From an uncultured Lachnospiraceae bacterium (GTDB lineage Bacteria > Bacillota > Clostridia > Lachnospirales > Lachnospiraceae): DNA of 47,808 bases. The position numbers were made by a program, and so were the translations under genes. Below, piece by piece: positions 16,567 through 25,610 of this stretch; position 1 is the first letter of the stretch; every line of letters begins with the position of its first letter. The notes under the pieces are model-generated. The model was not told where the DNA came from and did not search any database. It saw nothing but the letters and a program-made list of their open reading frames with translations. Where the stretch lies: assembly GCA_902766735.1 (NCBI GenBank), contig CACXEU010000062.1, positions 1-47,808 of the forward strand. The letters run 5' to 3'.

Positions 16567-17538
16567 ATGGAAAAGTTTACTGAGGAAGAATTAAGGATTG
16601 CAAAATCCGTAGACTTATGTGATGTGGCAGCAAGTCTTGGTTATACAGTAAGAAAAATTGGAAGGTATCATACACTAAAGGAAATGGACTCTATAAGAAT
16701 CTATGACAGAAAAAGTTGGTATCGTTGGTCAATGGCACTTGAGGGAGGCAATAACGGTGGAAGTCAGATTGATTTCTTAATCGTATTTGCAGGAATGGAC
16801 ATCAAAGATGCAGTGTTTTGGCTGTTAGATTTTGCCGGGTATTGTAGGACAGAGAATCATAGTAAAGTAGAAGTAAGAAAACAGAAAGATTTAAAACATA
16901 TTACATCCAATATGGCGGAAGAAGAGAAGGAGTTTGTATTACCGATGTCATCGGGAAGTAACTCCTTTCTTTATGCATATTTGATGGAGGACAGATGCAT
17001 TGATAAAAGAGTTGTCGATTTCTTTGTACAGAAAAAATTGATTTATGAATCAAGAGGATATCATAACATTGTATTCTTGGGAAATGACAAAAACGGTGTT
17101 ACAAAGTTTGCCAGCCAGAGAGGTGTCTTTGATAAGAGTGGAAGACCGTTTAAGTGTGATGTTGCAGGAAATGATAAAAACTTTGGTTTTAATGTGGTAA
17201 ATGATGACAGTAATGAACTTTATGTATTTGAAGCAGCAATTGATATGATGAGTTACATGGATTTGTATGATGATTTTGAATCAAATAAGCTGGCACTTGG
17301 AATGCTGCATGATGCACCGATTGTTACATTTTTGAAGGAGCACCCACAGATTACGACGATTAAGTTTTGCCTCGATAATGACGGACCGGGAAGAACGGCA
17401 ACTGAAAAATTAATGGCAAAGTATCAGAGTCTTAAATATAATGTCGAGGACTTTTCACCACCATCAGGCTATAAGGATTATAACGAATGGTTGCAGGAAG
17501 AAAAGAAAAATCCGGTTATTGAAAACAGCATAAGATGA
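16567..17538 (+). CDS. DUF3991/Toprim primase-like protein
   Basis: A 323-aa protein. Residues 10-95 (VDLCDVAASLGYTVRKIG, then SWYRWSMALEGGNNGG and the IDFLIVFAGMD helix) match the CHC2-like/DUF3991 N-terminal module of plasmid primases. Residues 215-310 hold a Toprim-like fold with the acidic Glu in LYVFEAAIDMMS and the DxD-type motif CLDNDGPGR. It likely makes primers for transfer replication or conversion of the incoming single strand. No helicase domain is present. It precedes the repeat/oriT block. Confidence 0.82.
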   Translation: MEKFTEEELRIAKSVDLCDVAASLGYTVRKIGRYHTLKEMDSIRIYDRKSWYRWSMALEGGNNGGSQIDFLIVFAGMDIKDAVFWLLDFAGYCRTENHSKVEVRKQKDLKHITSNMAEEEKEFVLPMSSGSNSFLYAYLMEDRCIDKRVVDFFVQKKLIYESRGYHNIVFLGNDKNGVTKFASQRGVFDKSGRPFKCDVAGNDKNFGFNVVNDDSNELYVFEAAIDMMSYMDLYDDFESNKLALGMLHDAPIVTFLKEHPQITTIKFCLDNDGPGRTATEKLMAKYQSLKYNVEDFSPPSGYKDYNEWLQEEKKNPVIENSIR

Positions 17539-17570
17539 TTAAATCAAATTGGTTTTGGATATAAATTAGG

Positions 17571-17833
17571 GTTACTCGTGGAAAATGCAAAACCATACGG
17601 AAAACAGTAGTGAAATTGGTAGTGGAAAATGTATTTCCGTATGGTTTTTAGTAGTGCCACTGAAATCAGGTTACTCGTGAAAAGTGCAAAACTGTATGGA
17701 AAACAGTAATGAAAGTAGTAGTGGAAAATGTATTTCCGTATGGGTTTTAGTAGTGCCACTGAAATTAGGTTACTCGTGGAAAGTGCAAAACTGTATGGAA
17801 AACAGTAATGAAAGTAGTAGTTGAATATTCATT
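17571..17833. repeat. Three 99-bp tandem repeats upstream of oriT
   Basis: Copies begin with GTTACTCGTG at 17571, 17670 and 17769, exactly 99 bases apart. The first two are full and about 90 percent identical; the third matches for roughly 65 bases then diverges. Each full copy contains a reversed pair (CCATACGGAAA or its CTGTATGGAAA variant, and TTTCCGTATGG) about 35 bases apart, so each can fold into a hairpin. Position next to the mob genes suggests binding sites for relaxosome or replication proteins. Confidence 0.85.
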
Positions 17834-17884
17834 TCTGTATGGAAATGAGCACGTTTTTGTATGGAAATATGTATATCAGGGGTA

Positions 17885-17945
17885 TTAGGGGACTGTTCCC
17901 CTAACAAGATGCGTTTTGCTTTACAAAACGCGTATCTTGCAGGAT
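17885..17945 (+). other. oriT: Candidate origin of transfer (oriT) with nic site
   Basis: A perfect 8-bp hairpin (TTAGGGGA, CTGT, TCCCCTAA; 17885-17904) is followed directly by a larger inverted repeat: CAAGATGCGTTTTG (17905-17918), loop CTTTA, and CAAAACGCGTATCTTG (17924-17939) with a 2-base bulge. The right arm ends TATCTTG followed by C, resembling the TATCCTG/C nick site of MOBP relaxases (RP4 type). The predicted nick is between 17939 and 17940. It lies 110 bases before the mob operon. The placement is well supported; the exact nick is inferred. Confidence 0.72.
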
Positions 17946-18047
17946 AAATTTTGGGACAACTTGTAGTACTTAAATGCATTTTAAAGAGATATGAGCGATA
18001 AGAAAATTTAGAAATAACCAACAATAAATAACAAAGGAAAGTAGGTG

Positions 18048-18548
18048 ATGCATATGAAAAAAGAACCGGAGTGGTTTACTTCACCAAAACAGTTAAAGGA
18101 CTGGATTGATAATAATGATCTGTTACTGACTCTTGATGATAATGAAGTTTTATTGTTAATGAATTATCTTGAAGGACATGATTATGCAATTGGGATTATC
18201 GATGAAAAACTGGTGAGAATAGACATTTCAGATAGTGAAGAAGTTTATGAAGAATATACAATTGATGAGTTTATCGATACAGTTTGTGAATGGAATTATG
18301 ACCTTATTGTCAATACAAAATTTAATATGGAGAATGCACCAAACCATCAGAGCTTTTGTCAGGAAAGAGATTACTATGAAAAGTTGAAAAGAGATAAAAA
18401 AATATTGGATGGTATGTATGACAAAACCTGTTATGGAAAACAGCTTCATGATGTTTGTGCAAAACTGACAGAGGAAATGATTGACAAAATGAAAAAGGCG
18501 GAAATTAAGAGCCAGTCATTAGATTTTGATAAGGAGGTGGCGAGATAG
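18048..18548 (+). CDS. Hypothetical protein heading the mobilization operon
   Basis: About 166 aa; possible starts GTG 18045, ATG 18048 and ATG 18054 all share the upstream AGGAAAG/AGGTG. The sequence is acidic (LDWIDNNDLLLTLDDNEVLLLM-like N terminus, EEYTIDEFIDTVCEWNYDL) with a basic helical C terminus. Its stop overlaps the GTG of mobC. The family is not recognised. Because it immediately follows oriT, an accessory relaxosome role is plausible but unproven. Confidence 0.6.
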   Translation: MHMKKEPEWFTSPKQLKDWIDNNDLLLTLDDNEVLLLMNYLEGHDYAIGIIDEKLVRIDISDSEEVYEEYTIDEFIDTVCEWNYDLIVNTKFNMENAPNHQSFCQERDYYEKLKRDKKILDGMYDKTCYGKQLHDVCAKLTEEMIDKMKKAEIKSQSLDFDKEVAR

Positions 18549-18871
18549 TGAGTGAAAAACAGATAATGAAAAACTTCAGAATCTCAATAGAAGAAAATGA
18601 AAGATTTCATCATTTAGCAAAAGATGCAAATATGAAGGAGTCTCAATATTTTCGATTTCTCATTAGTCAAAAGCCTAAAGACTATCCGGAAATTATTTCT
18701 TTATTAAAGCAGCTTATCAATGAAGTGAACCGTATCGGTAATAATGTGAATCAGATTGCAAAGAGTATTCATTCAGGTTATCTCGGAATCAATGACGAGA
18801 AAATGATTATTGCGTATCTGAAAAAACTAAATAACGAAGTAAAGAAGGTGGCGGATATGATTGGCAATTAG
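18548..18871 (+). CDS. mobC: MobC-type mobilization accessory protein
   Basis: A 107-aa protein from GTG 18548 (AAGGAGG upstream). The N terminus (KNFRISIEENERFHHLAKDANM) fits a ribbon-helix-helix fold and the C-terminal helix carries the MobC signature NEVNRIGNNVNQIAKSIHSG. MobC proteins bind oriT and help the relaxase open the DNA. Its stop overlaps the relaxase start (18861), giving coupled translation. Confidence 0.88.
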   Translation: MSEKQIMKNFRISIEENERFHHLAKDANMKESQYFRFLISQKPKDYPEIISLLKQLINEVNRIGNNVNQIAKSIHSGYLGINDEKMIIAYLKKLNNEVKKVADMIGN

Positions 18872-20312
18872 CAAAATAATTTATATTAGTGACAGAAAAG
18901 GAGAAACGTCGGGACATCATTTTCAAGAGGTTTTTGATTACATCAGAAAAGATGAAAAAACACAGAATAAGGTAATGGTCGGTGCAGTAAATTGTCTGCC
19001 GGATTTTGCTCTTTCACAGATGAAGCAGACAAAACAGAACTTTGGAAAAACTGAAGGGAGACAAGCATATCATTTAATCATTTCTTTTAATGAAGGGGAG
19101 ACAACAGCGGAGACTGCATTTGAGATTGTTGGAAAATTTGTGGAGATGTATCTTGGAGCACGATATGAAGCGGTTTACTCTGTTCATGATGACACTGACC
19201 ATATACATGGACACATACTATTTAACAGTGTCAGTTTTATTGACGGAAAAAAATTCAGATATAAGAAAGGGGACTGGGAAAAAGATATTTTTCCACTGGT
19301 GAATGAGTTATGTGAGGAACATGGACTTAAGACACTTGAACTGGATAGCAAAGAGAACAGAAAAAGGTATCGTGAATGGAATGAATACCGTGATGGCAAA
19401 TTTGTATGGAATACGATGATACGCAGGGACGTAGATGCATGTATATTACAGTCAGATTCCTTTGAAGAATTTCAACAGATGATGATTGATAAAGGATACG
19501 AATTTAAATACGGGAAGCATATTGCAGTGAAACTTCCGGGGATGGAAAGAGTTCGCAGATTGTATAAACTTGGAGATAATTACAGCGAGGAAAGAATCAG
19601 AGTCAGGATTGAAAATGAAACTATCAGAAGTTTTACGAGAAAACCAGTAATTGCTCAACCAAGAATTGTTGGTATCAGATACAGACGATTTAAAAGAGCA
19701 AAACTCTCCGGACTTCAAAAGAAATACTTTGCTAAGTTATATCGCTTAGGAAAACTGAAAAAACGTCCATATTCCAAAGCATGGCAGTATCGTGAAGATA
19801 TTAAAAAAATGCATCAGCTACAGCAGCAGTACCTGTTTCTTGCAAGGAATAAGATTCATACAAAAGAAGAAATGATGCTTTTGTGGGAAAAATTATCGAT
19901 AACACGAAAAAAGAGCTCAAATGAAAGACGGAAAGTTTATCGGGAGCGGTATCCTTTTAAAGAATTATTTGTAAAACTGGAGCAATTGGAGCAATTAAAA
20001 GAATGTGAGGAATGCTACCGTGAAGGAGATGACTTTTTTAAGGACGAGCATGAGGAATATCAATTACTTGAAAATGAAATCAAAGAAGAAGGATATACGA
20101 TTAAGGAAGTCATAGAACTAAAGAAACACTTTGATAAAGCAATTGCGGATGCAAAAATAAGAGAGAAAGAAATATACAAAGAATTTAGGTTAGCAGATAG
20201 TATTGTAAAAGATATTGAAAGAGAAATTCGACAAAAAGAAAATGAGATAAAGCAACAAACAGAAAGTAAAAATAAGAGTCAAGAGTTAAGTGAGCAGCCA
20301 CCAATATGGTAG
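18861..20312 (+). CDS. mobA: MOBP-type relaxase (MobA/VirD2-like nickase)
   Basis: A 483-aa protein with TTG start at 18861 inside the mobC end. The relaxase domain covers residues 1-150: motif I region HHFQEVFDYIRKD, strand AYHLIISFNEGE, and the histidine triad motif HDDTDHIHGHILFNSV that binds the metal. The C-terminal half is basic and coiled-coil rich (LKKRPYSKAW, REKEIYKEFRLADSIVKDIEREIRQ), usual for this group. It nicks oriT, stays bound to the 5' end through a tyrosine, and pilots the strand into the recipient via VirD4. It matches the MOBP-like nick site proposed upstream. Confidence 0.93.
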   Translation: MAISKIIYISDRKGETSGHHFQEVFDYIRKDEKTQNKVMVGAVNCLPDFALSQMKQTKQNFGKTEGRQAYHLIISFNEGETTAETAFEIVGKFVEMYLGARYEAVYSVHDDTDHIHGHILFNSVSFIDGKKFRYKKGDWEKDIFPLVNELCEEHGLKTLELDSKENRKRYREWNEYRDGKFVWNTMIRRDVDACILQSDSFEEFQQMMIDKGYEFKYGKHIAVKLPGMERVRRLYKLGDNYSEERIRVRIENETIRSFTRKPVIAQPRIVGIRYRRFKRAKLSGLQKKYFAKLYRLGKLKKRPYSKAWQYREDIKKMHQLQQQYLFLARNKIHTKEEMMLLWEKLSITRKKSSNERRKVYRERYPFKELFVKLEQLEQLKECEECYREGDDFFKDEHEEYQLLENEIKEEGYTIKEVIELKKHFDKAIADAKIREKEIYKEFRLADSIVKDIEREIRQKENEIKQQTESKNKSQELSEQPPIW

Positions 20313-20347
20313 CTGTATTTTTATGCATAAAAAGGAGGCACAGGAAA

Positions 20348-21511
20348 TTGAATAAAGAAGAAATTGACAAAATCATATCGGATTACCAGTTAAGAAATCT
20401 TGGAACACCGGAAGTTCTTGAGTGTGTCAGAAAAGATTTGGAGTATGGCATATCCATAGAGCAGATTGAACAATACCTTAAAAACTACAATCTCAATTCA
20501 AAACAAAAAGAAATATATTCAGACTGTTTAAGAAAAAACTACCCTGACGAATTTATTCAGCTAATAGTTGGGATGTTGGATGAAGGACAGAGAAAAGTGA
20601 TTGTCAGCTATTATGATAAAGGGATGTCTGTCGATCAGATTAAAAAAATATTGGAGCAGAAACCGGAAACTCCGGCGGCACTTCACAAGATGCTCCAGGA
20701 TGTTTATGCAGGGCTTGCCAAGTATACAGAAACTGCTTGTGACAATGAAGAACTGCTTTTACAGTTTCAAAGTCAGATTGATTCGATTGTAAAAAGGTTT
20801 GAATCACAGGAGGAGAAAATCAATCAGATGTTTCAGACGATTGATGAACATAAGAATGATGATTATAACACGGAGAAGGAACAGCTATTAAAGCAGATTG
20901 CAGATTTAGAAAGCGATTTGGAAAGAGAAAAGAAGGCATCCAGTGAGCAGAATGTCACTATTATCAAACTTCGAAATGAAAGAAACGGTCTGAGGGTGAG
21001 TCAGAATCATCTAAAAGAAGAAATCAGGAAAAGGGATGAAGCATTAGAAAAGGAAAGAGAGAAGGTGAAACAATTGAATAGTCAGATTGAAAAAACAACA
21101 GTTCACAAAACTACTGAAACGGAAGGGAGTGCCATACAGGAACCGGTATTACAAGGTGTATCAACAGTGAAGCAAAGTACAGTTAAAAGAGAAGCGGATG
21201 CTTTTGTTATACCTAGTGATGGAATGAAGCCTTATGTATTTGTTAAGAGTGAGACACCACAGAAAGAGAAGTCGTCTGCAATGGCATTACTAAAAAAGAT
21301 ATTTTTATCAAAAAAATCAAACAGGTATCTGATGAGAAAAGTAATTCAGATGGGACTTGATGAGGGACAGATTAAGCAGGTGGCAAGTGGGTTTGGAAAA
21401 GGTCTTACCTATGAGCAGCTTGATATTCTGATTGAGAGTAAGGCAACGCCGGAAAAGATGGCAGGAATCATTGAACTGGCTGTTTTGGAAAATTCGCTGG
21501 AAATGGGGTGA
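20348..21511 (+). CDS. Coiled-coil protein with DEGQ-type repeats, mobilization accessory
   Basis: About 387 aa. TTG 20348 is chosen because AAAAGGAGG lies nine bases upstream; the frame opens earlier at 20306 inside the relaxase gene without an RBS. Both ends carry the same kind of short helical repeat: MLDEGQRKVIVSYYDKGMSVDQI (about 75-100) and GLDEGQIKQVASGFGKGLTYEQL (about 345-370). Between them a long coiled coil (about 165-260, LKQIADLESDLEREKKAS...) is followed by a low-complexity linker. No catalytic motif. Position suggests a structural partner of the relaxosome. The N-terminal part has three related repeats. Confidence 0.65.
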   Translation: MNKEEIDKIISDYQLRNLGTPEVLECVRKDLEYGISIEQIEQYLKNYNLNSKQKEIYSDCLRKNYPDEFIQLIVGMLDEGQRKVIVSYYDKGMSVDQIKKILEQKPETPAALHKMLQDVYAGLAKYTETACDNEELLLQFQSQIDSIVKRFESQEEKINQMFQTIDEHKNDDYNTEKEQLLKQIADLESDLEREKKASSEQNVTIIKLRNERNGLRVSQNHLKEEIRKRDEALEKEREKVKQLNSQIEKTTVHKTTETEGSAIQEPVLQGVSTVKQSTVKREADAFVIPSDGMKPYVFVKSETPQKEKSSAMALLKKIFLSKKSNRYLMRKVIQMGLDEGQIKQVASGFGKGLTYEQLDILIESKATPEKMAGIIELAVLENSLEMG

Positions 21512-21515
21512 TGAT

Positions 21516-21860
21516 ATGAATCTGGATTTAGCAATGAAAACATATCAGTCCATTCGAAAATCTGAGGAAATGAGTGAAAAGCAGATTAAACAGGTTATAA
21601 GGTTTGCCTACAATTCCGGTGACAAGGAACTTACATCGCAGTATATCTCTGACCTGATTCGGGGAGAGATACCTGACGAAGAAATCAAAAAGGACTACGA
21701 AGAATTAACTGATGATATGCCAAAGTGGGCAGAGGATTTTGGTGAGCTGATTCTTACTATGGCAATGTGCAGTTTAGAACATGAAGAGGCAATCAAAGAA
21801 CTAAACGAAAGATTGGAGGAGATATTATGGCAGACGAAATCTCAGAAGCAGTCCAGATAA
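21516..21860 (+). CDS. Small helical accessory protein
   Basis: A 114-aa acidic helical protein starting at ATG 21516, four bases after the previous stop (GGGGTGATG overlap). The N terminus (LAMKTYQSIRKSEEMSEKQIKQVIRFAYNSG) resembles the repeats of its upstream neighbour. Its end overlaps the DUF3801 gene by 34 bases. Function unknown. Confidence 0.6.
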   Translation: MNLDLAMKTYQSIRKSEEMSEKQIKQVIRFAYNSGDKELTSQYISDLIRGEIPDEEIKKDYEELTDDMPKWAEDFGELILTMAMCSLEHEEAIKELNERLEEILWQTKSQKQSR

Positions 21861-22978
21861 TCAGAGTCACTTTTGATGGGTTGGAAGTTGCCATGAAAGT
21901 CGGAAGTGGCGGCATCAATATGATGAAAGACATTTGTATGTTTCTAAAGGGAATGCTTGACTATGAAAAAACAATGGGAAAGACTTCCATGAGAAAACTT
22001 CTGATGAAAGGTGGAGACTTACAGGTCTTGCAGTTTCAGGAATCAGATCTTAAAAAAGTACGAAAGATGGCAAAGAAGTATGGAATTCTATATTCCGAAC
22101 TTCCAAAGATTCATAAGGACAGTGGAATGGTGGAGATTGTAATTCACTCGGAAGCTGTACCAAGAGCAAATCTGATAATTCAGAAACTTGGAGCAGGAAG
22201 CCTTACAAGTATTGAGGATTATATGAAAAATTCCGATAAGGGAGATTTAAGTGAACTTCTGAAATTCTTTGAAAAGCAGAAATCCGGGAATGCAGATACA
22301 CCCAGTGAAGAAGCAGTAGAAAAGACTGTGGATGGGTTGATAGAAAAAGTCGGTATGTATGCGATGGAAAAGGAAAATGTCAGTGTGTCAGATGTGAAAG
22401 AAAATTTTAGCATTAGTGACACACAGGCAAAGGAAGTTCTTGGAAAACTCTCTAAAATTGGTGCAGTGGAAGCAGGAGAAAAGCAGGATACTTATAAGGC
22501 AGTTATGAGCAGGGAAGTATTTGCCAATAGAATTAAGGGATATAGAGAACTGATAAACAGGGTCAGGGCTGTACAGTCCTTCAGCAATCCGTCTCTTACA
22601 GATATTACCTTATCAAAAACACTGATTGCAGAGGAAAACGAAAGGGCTGTGAAAACCAGAGTGCCTGGCACTTGGGGAGCAAACGTCCGATACCTTTGGA
22701 TCAATAAAGATAATATTATGGAGATTCATAGTGGGAAAACAATGCTTACCTTTTTAGATAAGGATAAAGAATATAAACTGTATGATGAGCAGAACCGTGT
22801 TATAGAGAAAAAGAAGGGAGACATACTTTATCAGAACCATTATGATCCGGTGGAAATGAATATCAGACAGAGAGCAGAGAGACAGAGAAAAGAGAAAGAA
22901 AAGCAGAAATTACAGCAAAATAAGCGTAAAGCTGCTGAGAAGAAACTGGCTGAAGATACCGGCAGAAAAGGCAGGTGA
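21827..22978 (+). CDS. DUF3801 (PcfB-like) conjugation protein
   Basis: A 383-aa protein. Residues 1-130 match DUF3801: GKTSMRKLLMKGGDLQVLQF, then LKKVRKMAKKYGILYSELP, and the PRANLIIQKLG helix. PcfB of pCF10 belongs here and is linked to the coupling protein and relaxosome. The middle has a winged-helix-like segment (ENVSVSDVKENFSISDTQAKEVLGKL), and the C terminus is a highly basic tail (RQRAERQRKEKEKQ). Its stop overlaps the VirD4 start, supporting a joint role at the relaxosome-channel interface. Confidence 0.8.
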   Translation: MADEISEAVQIIRVTFDGLEVAMKVGSGGINMMKDICMFLKGMLDYEKTMGKTSMRKLLMKGGDLQVLQFQESDLKKVRKMAKKYGILYSELPKIHKDSGMVEIVIHSEAVPRANLIIQKLGAGSLTSIEDYMKNSDKGDLSELLKFFEKQKSGNADTPSEEAVEKTVDGLIEKVGMYAMEKENVSVSDVKENFSISDTQAKEVLGKLSKIGAVEAGEKQDTYKAVMSREVFANRIKGYRELINRVRAVQSFSNPSLTDITLSKTLIAEENERAVKTRVPGTWGANVRYLWINKDNIMEIHSGKTMLTFLDKDKEYKLYDEQNRVIEKKKGDILYQNHYDPVEMNIRQRAERQRKEKEKQKLQQNKRKAAEKKLAEDTGRKGR

Positions 22979-25197
22979 TTGATGTGATAGCAGATAAGAA
23001 GAAACCACCATGGCTGTTAATAGGAATCGGTCTGATTCCTGTAGGAGTTTTAGCATATCTCATCTGTGGTGCATGGGATAAAGGAATGAACATTGTGCAG
23101 TTTTTTGATTCTTTCAACAAAGTCTGTGAAACGATGTTTGAGAGAAATTATTTTAGGGGACTAACAACAATCAAAACGATTATTGCAGCGTGGGTAATAT
23201 ATGGAACAGCAATTCTTATGTATTATACCAGTCAGAGAAATCTGATGCTGGGCAAAGAGTATGGTACGGCAAAGTTTGCAAATATTAGGATGGTCAATAA
23301 AGCAATCAGTGACAGGGATGAATTCAGAAATCGAGTCCTTAGTCAGAATGTTCGAATGAGCCTTGATACAAGAAAGACGAAGCTTAATAATAATGTTCTG
23401 ATTATCGGTGGATCCGGTGCAGGTAAGACTTTTTATGAAGTAAAACCAAATATGATGCAGATGCCAAAGAACTGTTCCTTTATCTGTACCGATCCAAAAG
23501 GAGAAATCCTTAGAAGCTGTGGCGATATGCTAAAGAAAAATGGCTATAATGTCAAAGTCATAAACCTGATAGAAATGGATAAGTCTGATTGTTACAATCC
23601 CTTTGAATATATCAGAGAGGAAACAGATGTTATAAAGCTTATAACCAATTTAATCGCAAATACAACCCCGAAGGATGCAGCAAGCAATGATCCGTTCTGG
23701 GATAAGGCAGAGGGAATGTTTTTACAGTCTCTCTTTTATTATGTCTTGATGGAAATGCCAAAAAAACAGAGAAACTTTAAGACCGTTCTAAAGCTGATAG
23801 CGGAAGCGGAGGTGATGGAAAAGAATAAGAAATCACCGCTTACCAGAAGAATGGAAAAGCTGGCGGAAACAAGTTCGTTAGGTGTAAATCATCCGGCATA
23901 TAAGCAGTATATGAAAGTGATAAAGGGTGCAGGAGATACAGTCAGGTCGATTATTATTACGGCAAACTCAAGACTTGCACCGCTGGAAAATGAGCAGGTA
24001 TTACGGTTTCTGTCAAAGGATGAGTTAAGACTTGAAGAACTTGGTATCGGAGTCAACGGGGACGAAACGACAAAGACAGCATTGTTCTGTGTCATTCCGG
24101 ACTCCGATAAATCATACAACTTCATTATTGGAATGCTTTATACGCAAATATTTCAGGAACTTTATTATCAGGCTGATTTTAACTATGGTGGCAGACTGCC
24201 GATTCATGTGACGTTTATGCTTGATGAATTTGCAAATGTTGCATTACCAGATGATTACTGTTCTCTGCTTTCCACAATGCGAAGCAGGGAAATCAGTTCG
24301 GTAATTATCATTCAGAATCTTGCACAGATTAAGGCACTATTTAAGGATACATGGGAGACGATTCCGGGCAACTGTGATACCCTGATCTACCTTGGTGGAA
24401 ACGAACAAAGTACGCACGAATATATATCAAAACTGCTTGGAAAGAGCACCATTGATAAGCGTGCAACAGGAGAAACGAGAGGCAGACAGGGAAGTTCTTC
24501 CAGAAACTATGATGTCCTTGGCAGGGAACTGATGACACCGGATGAGGCAAGAAAGTTTGATAATAAGAAATGCTTGCTATTTATTCGTGGCTTTGATCCG
24601 ATAGTGGATGATAAGTATTTCACACCAAACCATCCGGCATTTTTACAGAGTGCAGATGGCAATGGATTACCATATGAGCATGTACCCGGTGATATGCAAA
24701 ACAGCGTAACAGACAATGATGCAAAGGCAGGAGATAGTGGAAATGGTGGTCAGGTAAAAAACTTAGGTACACCGTTTAAACTTCTGACAACACAAAGTGT
24801 TAAGTATTTTGAAAAGTTGGAAAAGAAAGGCGAAAATGTTCAGATTGCAAAACTAAAACTGGAGGAATTAGTTCTTTTGGATGAACTGGGAGTAAAGCGA
24901 GAGTTTACTCGGGCAGATGAACAGGAGCAGTTACGAAAAGCGGCGGAAGAAAGCGGAAATGAGATTGTATATCAGATACCGGAGATAACAGAGAACAGAC
25001 AAAAGCGAAAGCGTAAGGATTCTATTTTGCTGCGGTTAAGTCTGCAGGACTTTTCAGAAGAACAGAGAAATGAAGTGATGGTGGCAATCAGCAGAGGCGT
25101 TCCACCGGAAGTGATTCTAACTTATTTTTATCCGCAGGTGTCTGTGGGTGAAATGAGAAAGAAACGAGATGAGTATTTAAGTACCACAAGAGGGTAA
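22975..25197 (+). CDS. virD4: VirD4/TraG-type coupling protein (T4CP)
   Basis: A 740-aa protein with two N-terminal membrane helices (about 13-32 and 68-85). Walker A GGSGAGKT is at residues 145-152 and Walker B is FMLDEFANVALP near 415. The TraG/TraD C-terminal domain is complete, followed by a long hydrophilic tail. Coupling proteins bind the relaxosome and feed it to the T4SS channel using ATP. GTG start 22975 overlaps the previous gene by four bases. Length and motifs fit the VirD4 of Tn1549-like elements. Confidence 0.95.
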   Translation: MIDVIADKKKPPWLLIGIGLIPVGVLAYLICGAWDKGMNIVQFFDSFNKVCETMFERNYFRGLTTIKTIIAAWVIYGTAILMYYTSQRNLMLGKEYGTAKFANIRMVNKAISDRDEFRNRVLSQNVRMSLDTRKTKLNNNVLIIGGSGAGKTFYEVKPNMMQMPKNCSFICTDPKGEILRSCGDMLKKNGYNVKVINLIEMDKSDCYNPFEYIREETDVIKLITNLIANTTPKDAASNDPFWDKAEGMFLQSLFYYVLMEMPKKQRNFKTVLKLIAEAEVMEKNKKSPLTRRMEKLAETSSLGVNHPAYKQYMKVIKGAGDTVRSIIITANSRLAPLENEQVLRFLSKDELRLEELGIGVNGDETTKTALFCVIPDSDKSYNFIIGMLYTQIFQELYYQADFNYGGRLPIHVTFMLDEFANVALPDDYCSLLSTMRSREISSVIIIQNLAQIKALFKDTWETIPGNCDTLIYLGGNEQSTHEYISKLLGKSTIDKRATGETRGRQGSSSRNYDVLGRELMTPDEARKFDNKKCLLFIRGFDPIVDDKYFTPNHPAFLQSADGNGLPYEHVPGDMQNSVTDNDAKAGDSGNGGQVKNLGTPFKLLTTQSVKYFEKLEKKGENVQIAKLKLEELVLLDELGVKREFTRADEQEQLRKAAEESGNEIVYQIPEITENRQKRKRKDSILLRLSLQDFSEEQRNEVMVAISRGVPPEVILTYFYPQVSVGEMRKKRDEYLSTTRG

Positions 25198-25238
25198 CTC
25201 TTGAAAACAATATTTTTTAGAAAAGGAGATTTTAGTAT

Positions 25239-25568
25239 ATGAAAAGAAAAATGAATCAGTTAGTAAAAAGAGTTGGAAGTGTAGTGCCTGCAATGTCAGG
25301 TGCTTTTTTTATGTTGGCAGCAAATACATCCATGGTAATGGCAGCAACAGATACAAGCTCTGTAACAAAACCTTTGGATAACTTAAAGACATTGGTAATT
25401 GCGATTATCGGTGCAATCGGTGTCATTATCCTTGCTAAGAACGTTATGGAATTTGCTCAGGCTTATCAGCAGCAGGATTCTTCCACAATGAACTCTGCAT
25501 TAAAGGGAATTGTTGCAGGAGTTATGATGGCAGGTATTTCATCTGTCCTTGCAATTCTTGGATTTTAG
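25239..25568 (+). CDS. Pilin-like VirB2/Maff2-type membrane protein
   Basis: A 109-aa protein with a signal peptide (VVPAMSGAFFMLAANTSMVMAA) and two hydrophobic helices (LKTLVIAIIGAIGVIILAKNV and GIVAGVMMAGISSVLAILGF) joined by a polar loop. This is the layout of VirB2/TrbC pilin-like subunits and of the small Maff2-type protein at the same operon position in Clostridia ICEs. It probably forms part of the transfer channel. RBS AAAAGGAG precedes ATG 25239. Confidence 0.75.
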   Translation: MKRKMNQLVKRVGSVVPAMSGAFFMLAANTSMVMAATDTSSVTKPLDNLKTLVIAIIGAIGVIILAKNVMEFAQAYQQQDSSTMNSALKGIVAGVMMAGISSVLAILGF

Positions 25569-25573
25569 AAAAG

Positions 25574-25589
25574 TGGGGCGAAAGCCCCA
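25574..25589 (+). promoter_or_regulatory. Short GNRA-loop hairpin between pilin-like gene and trbL
   Basis: TGGGGC-GAAA-GCCCCA is a compact stem with a GNRA tetraloop right after the pilin-like stop codon and without a T-run. It is more likely an mRNA stabiliser or processing element, which would raise the level of the upstream major subunit, than a terminator. Confidence 0.45.
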
Positions 25590-25610
25590 AGGAAAGAAGG
25601 TGAGAGATAA

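Noticed and set aside
17571..17833. The evenly spaced repeats as a CRISPR array
   Set aside because: Only three copies, each 99 bases and contiguous with no unique spacers, and no cas genes nearby.
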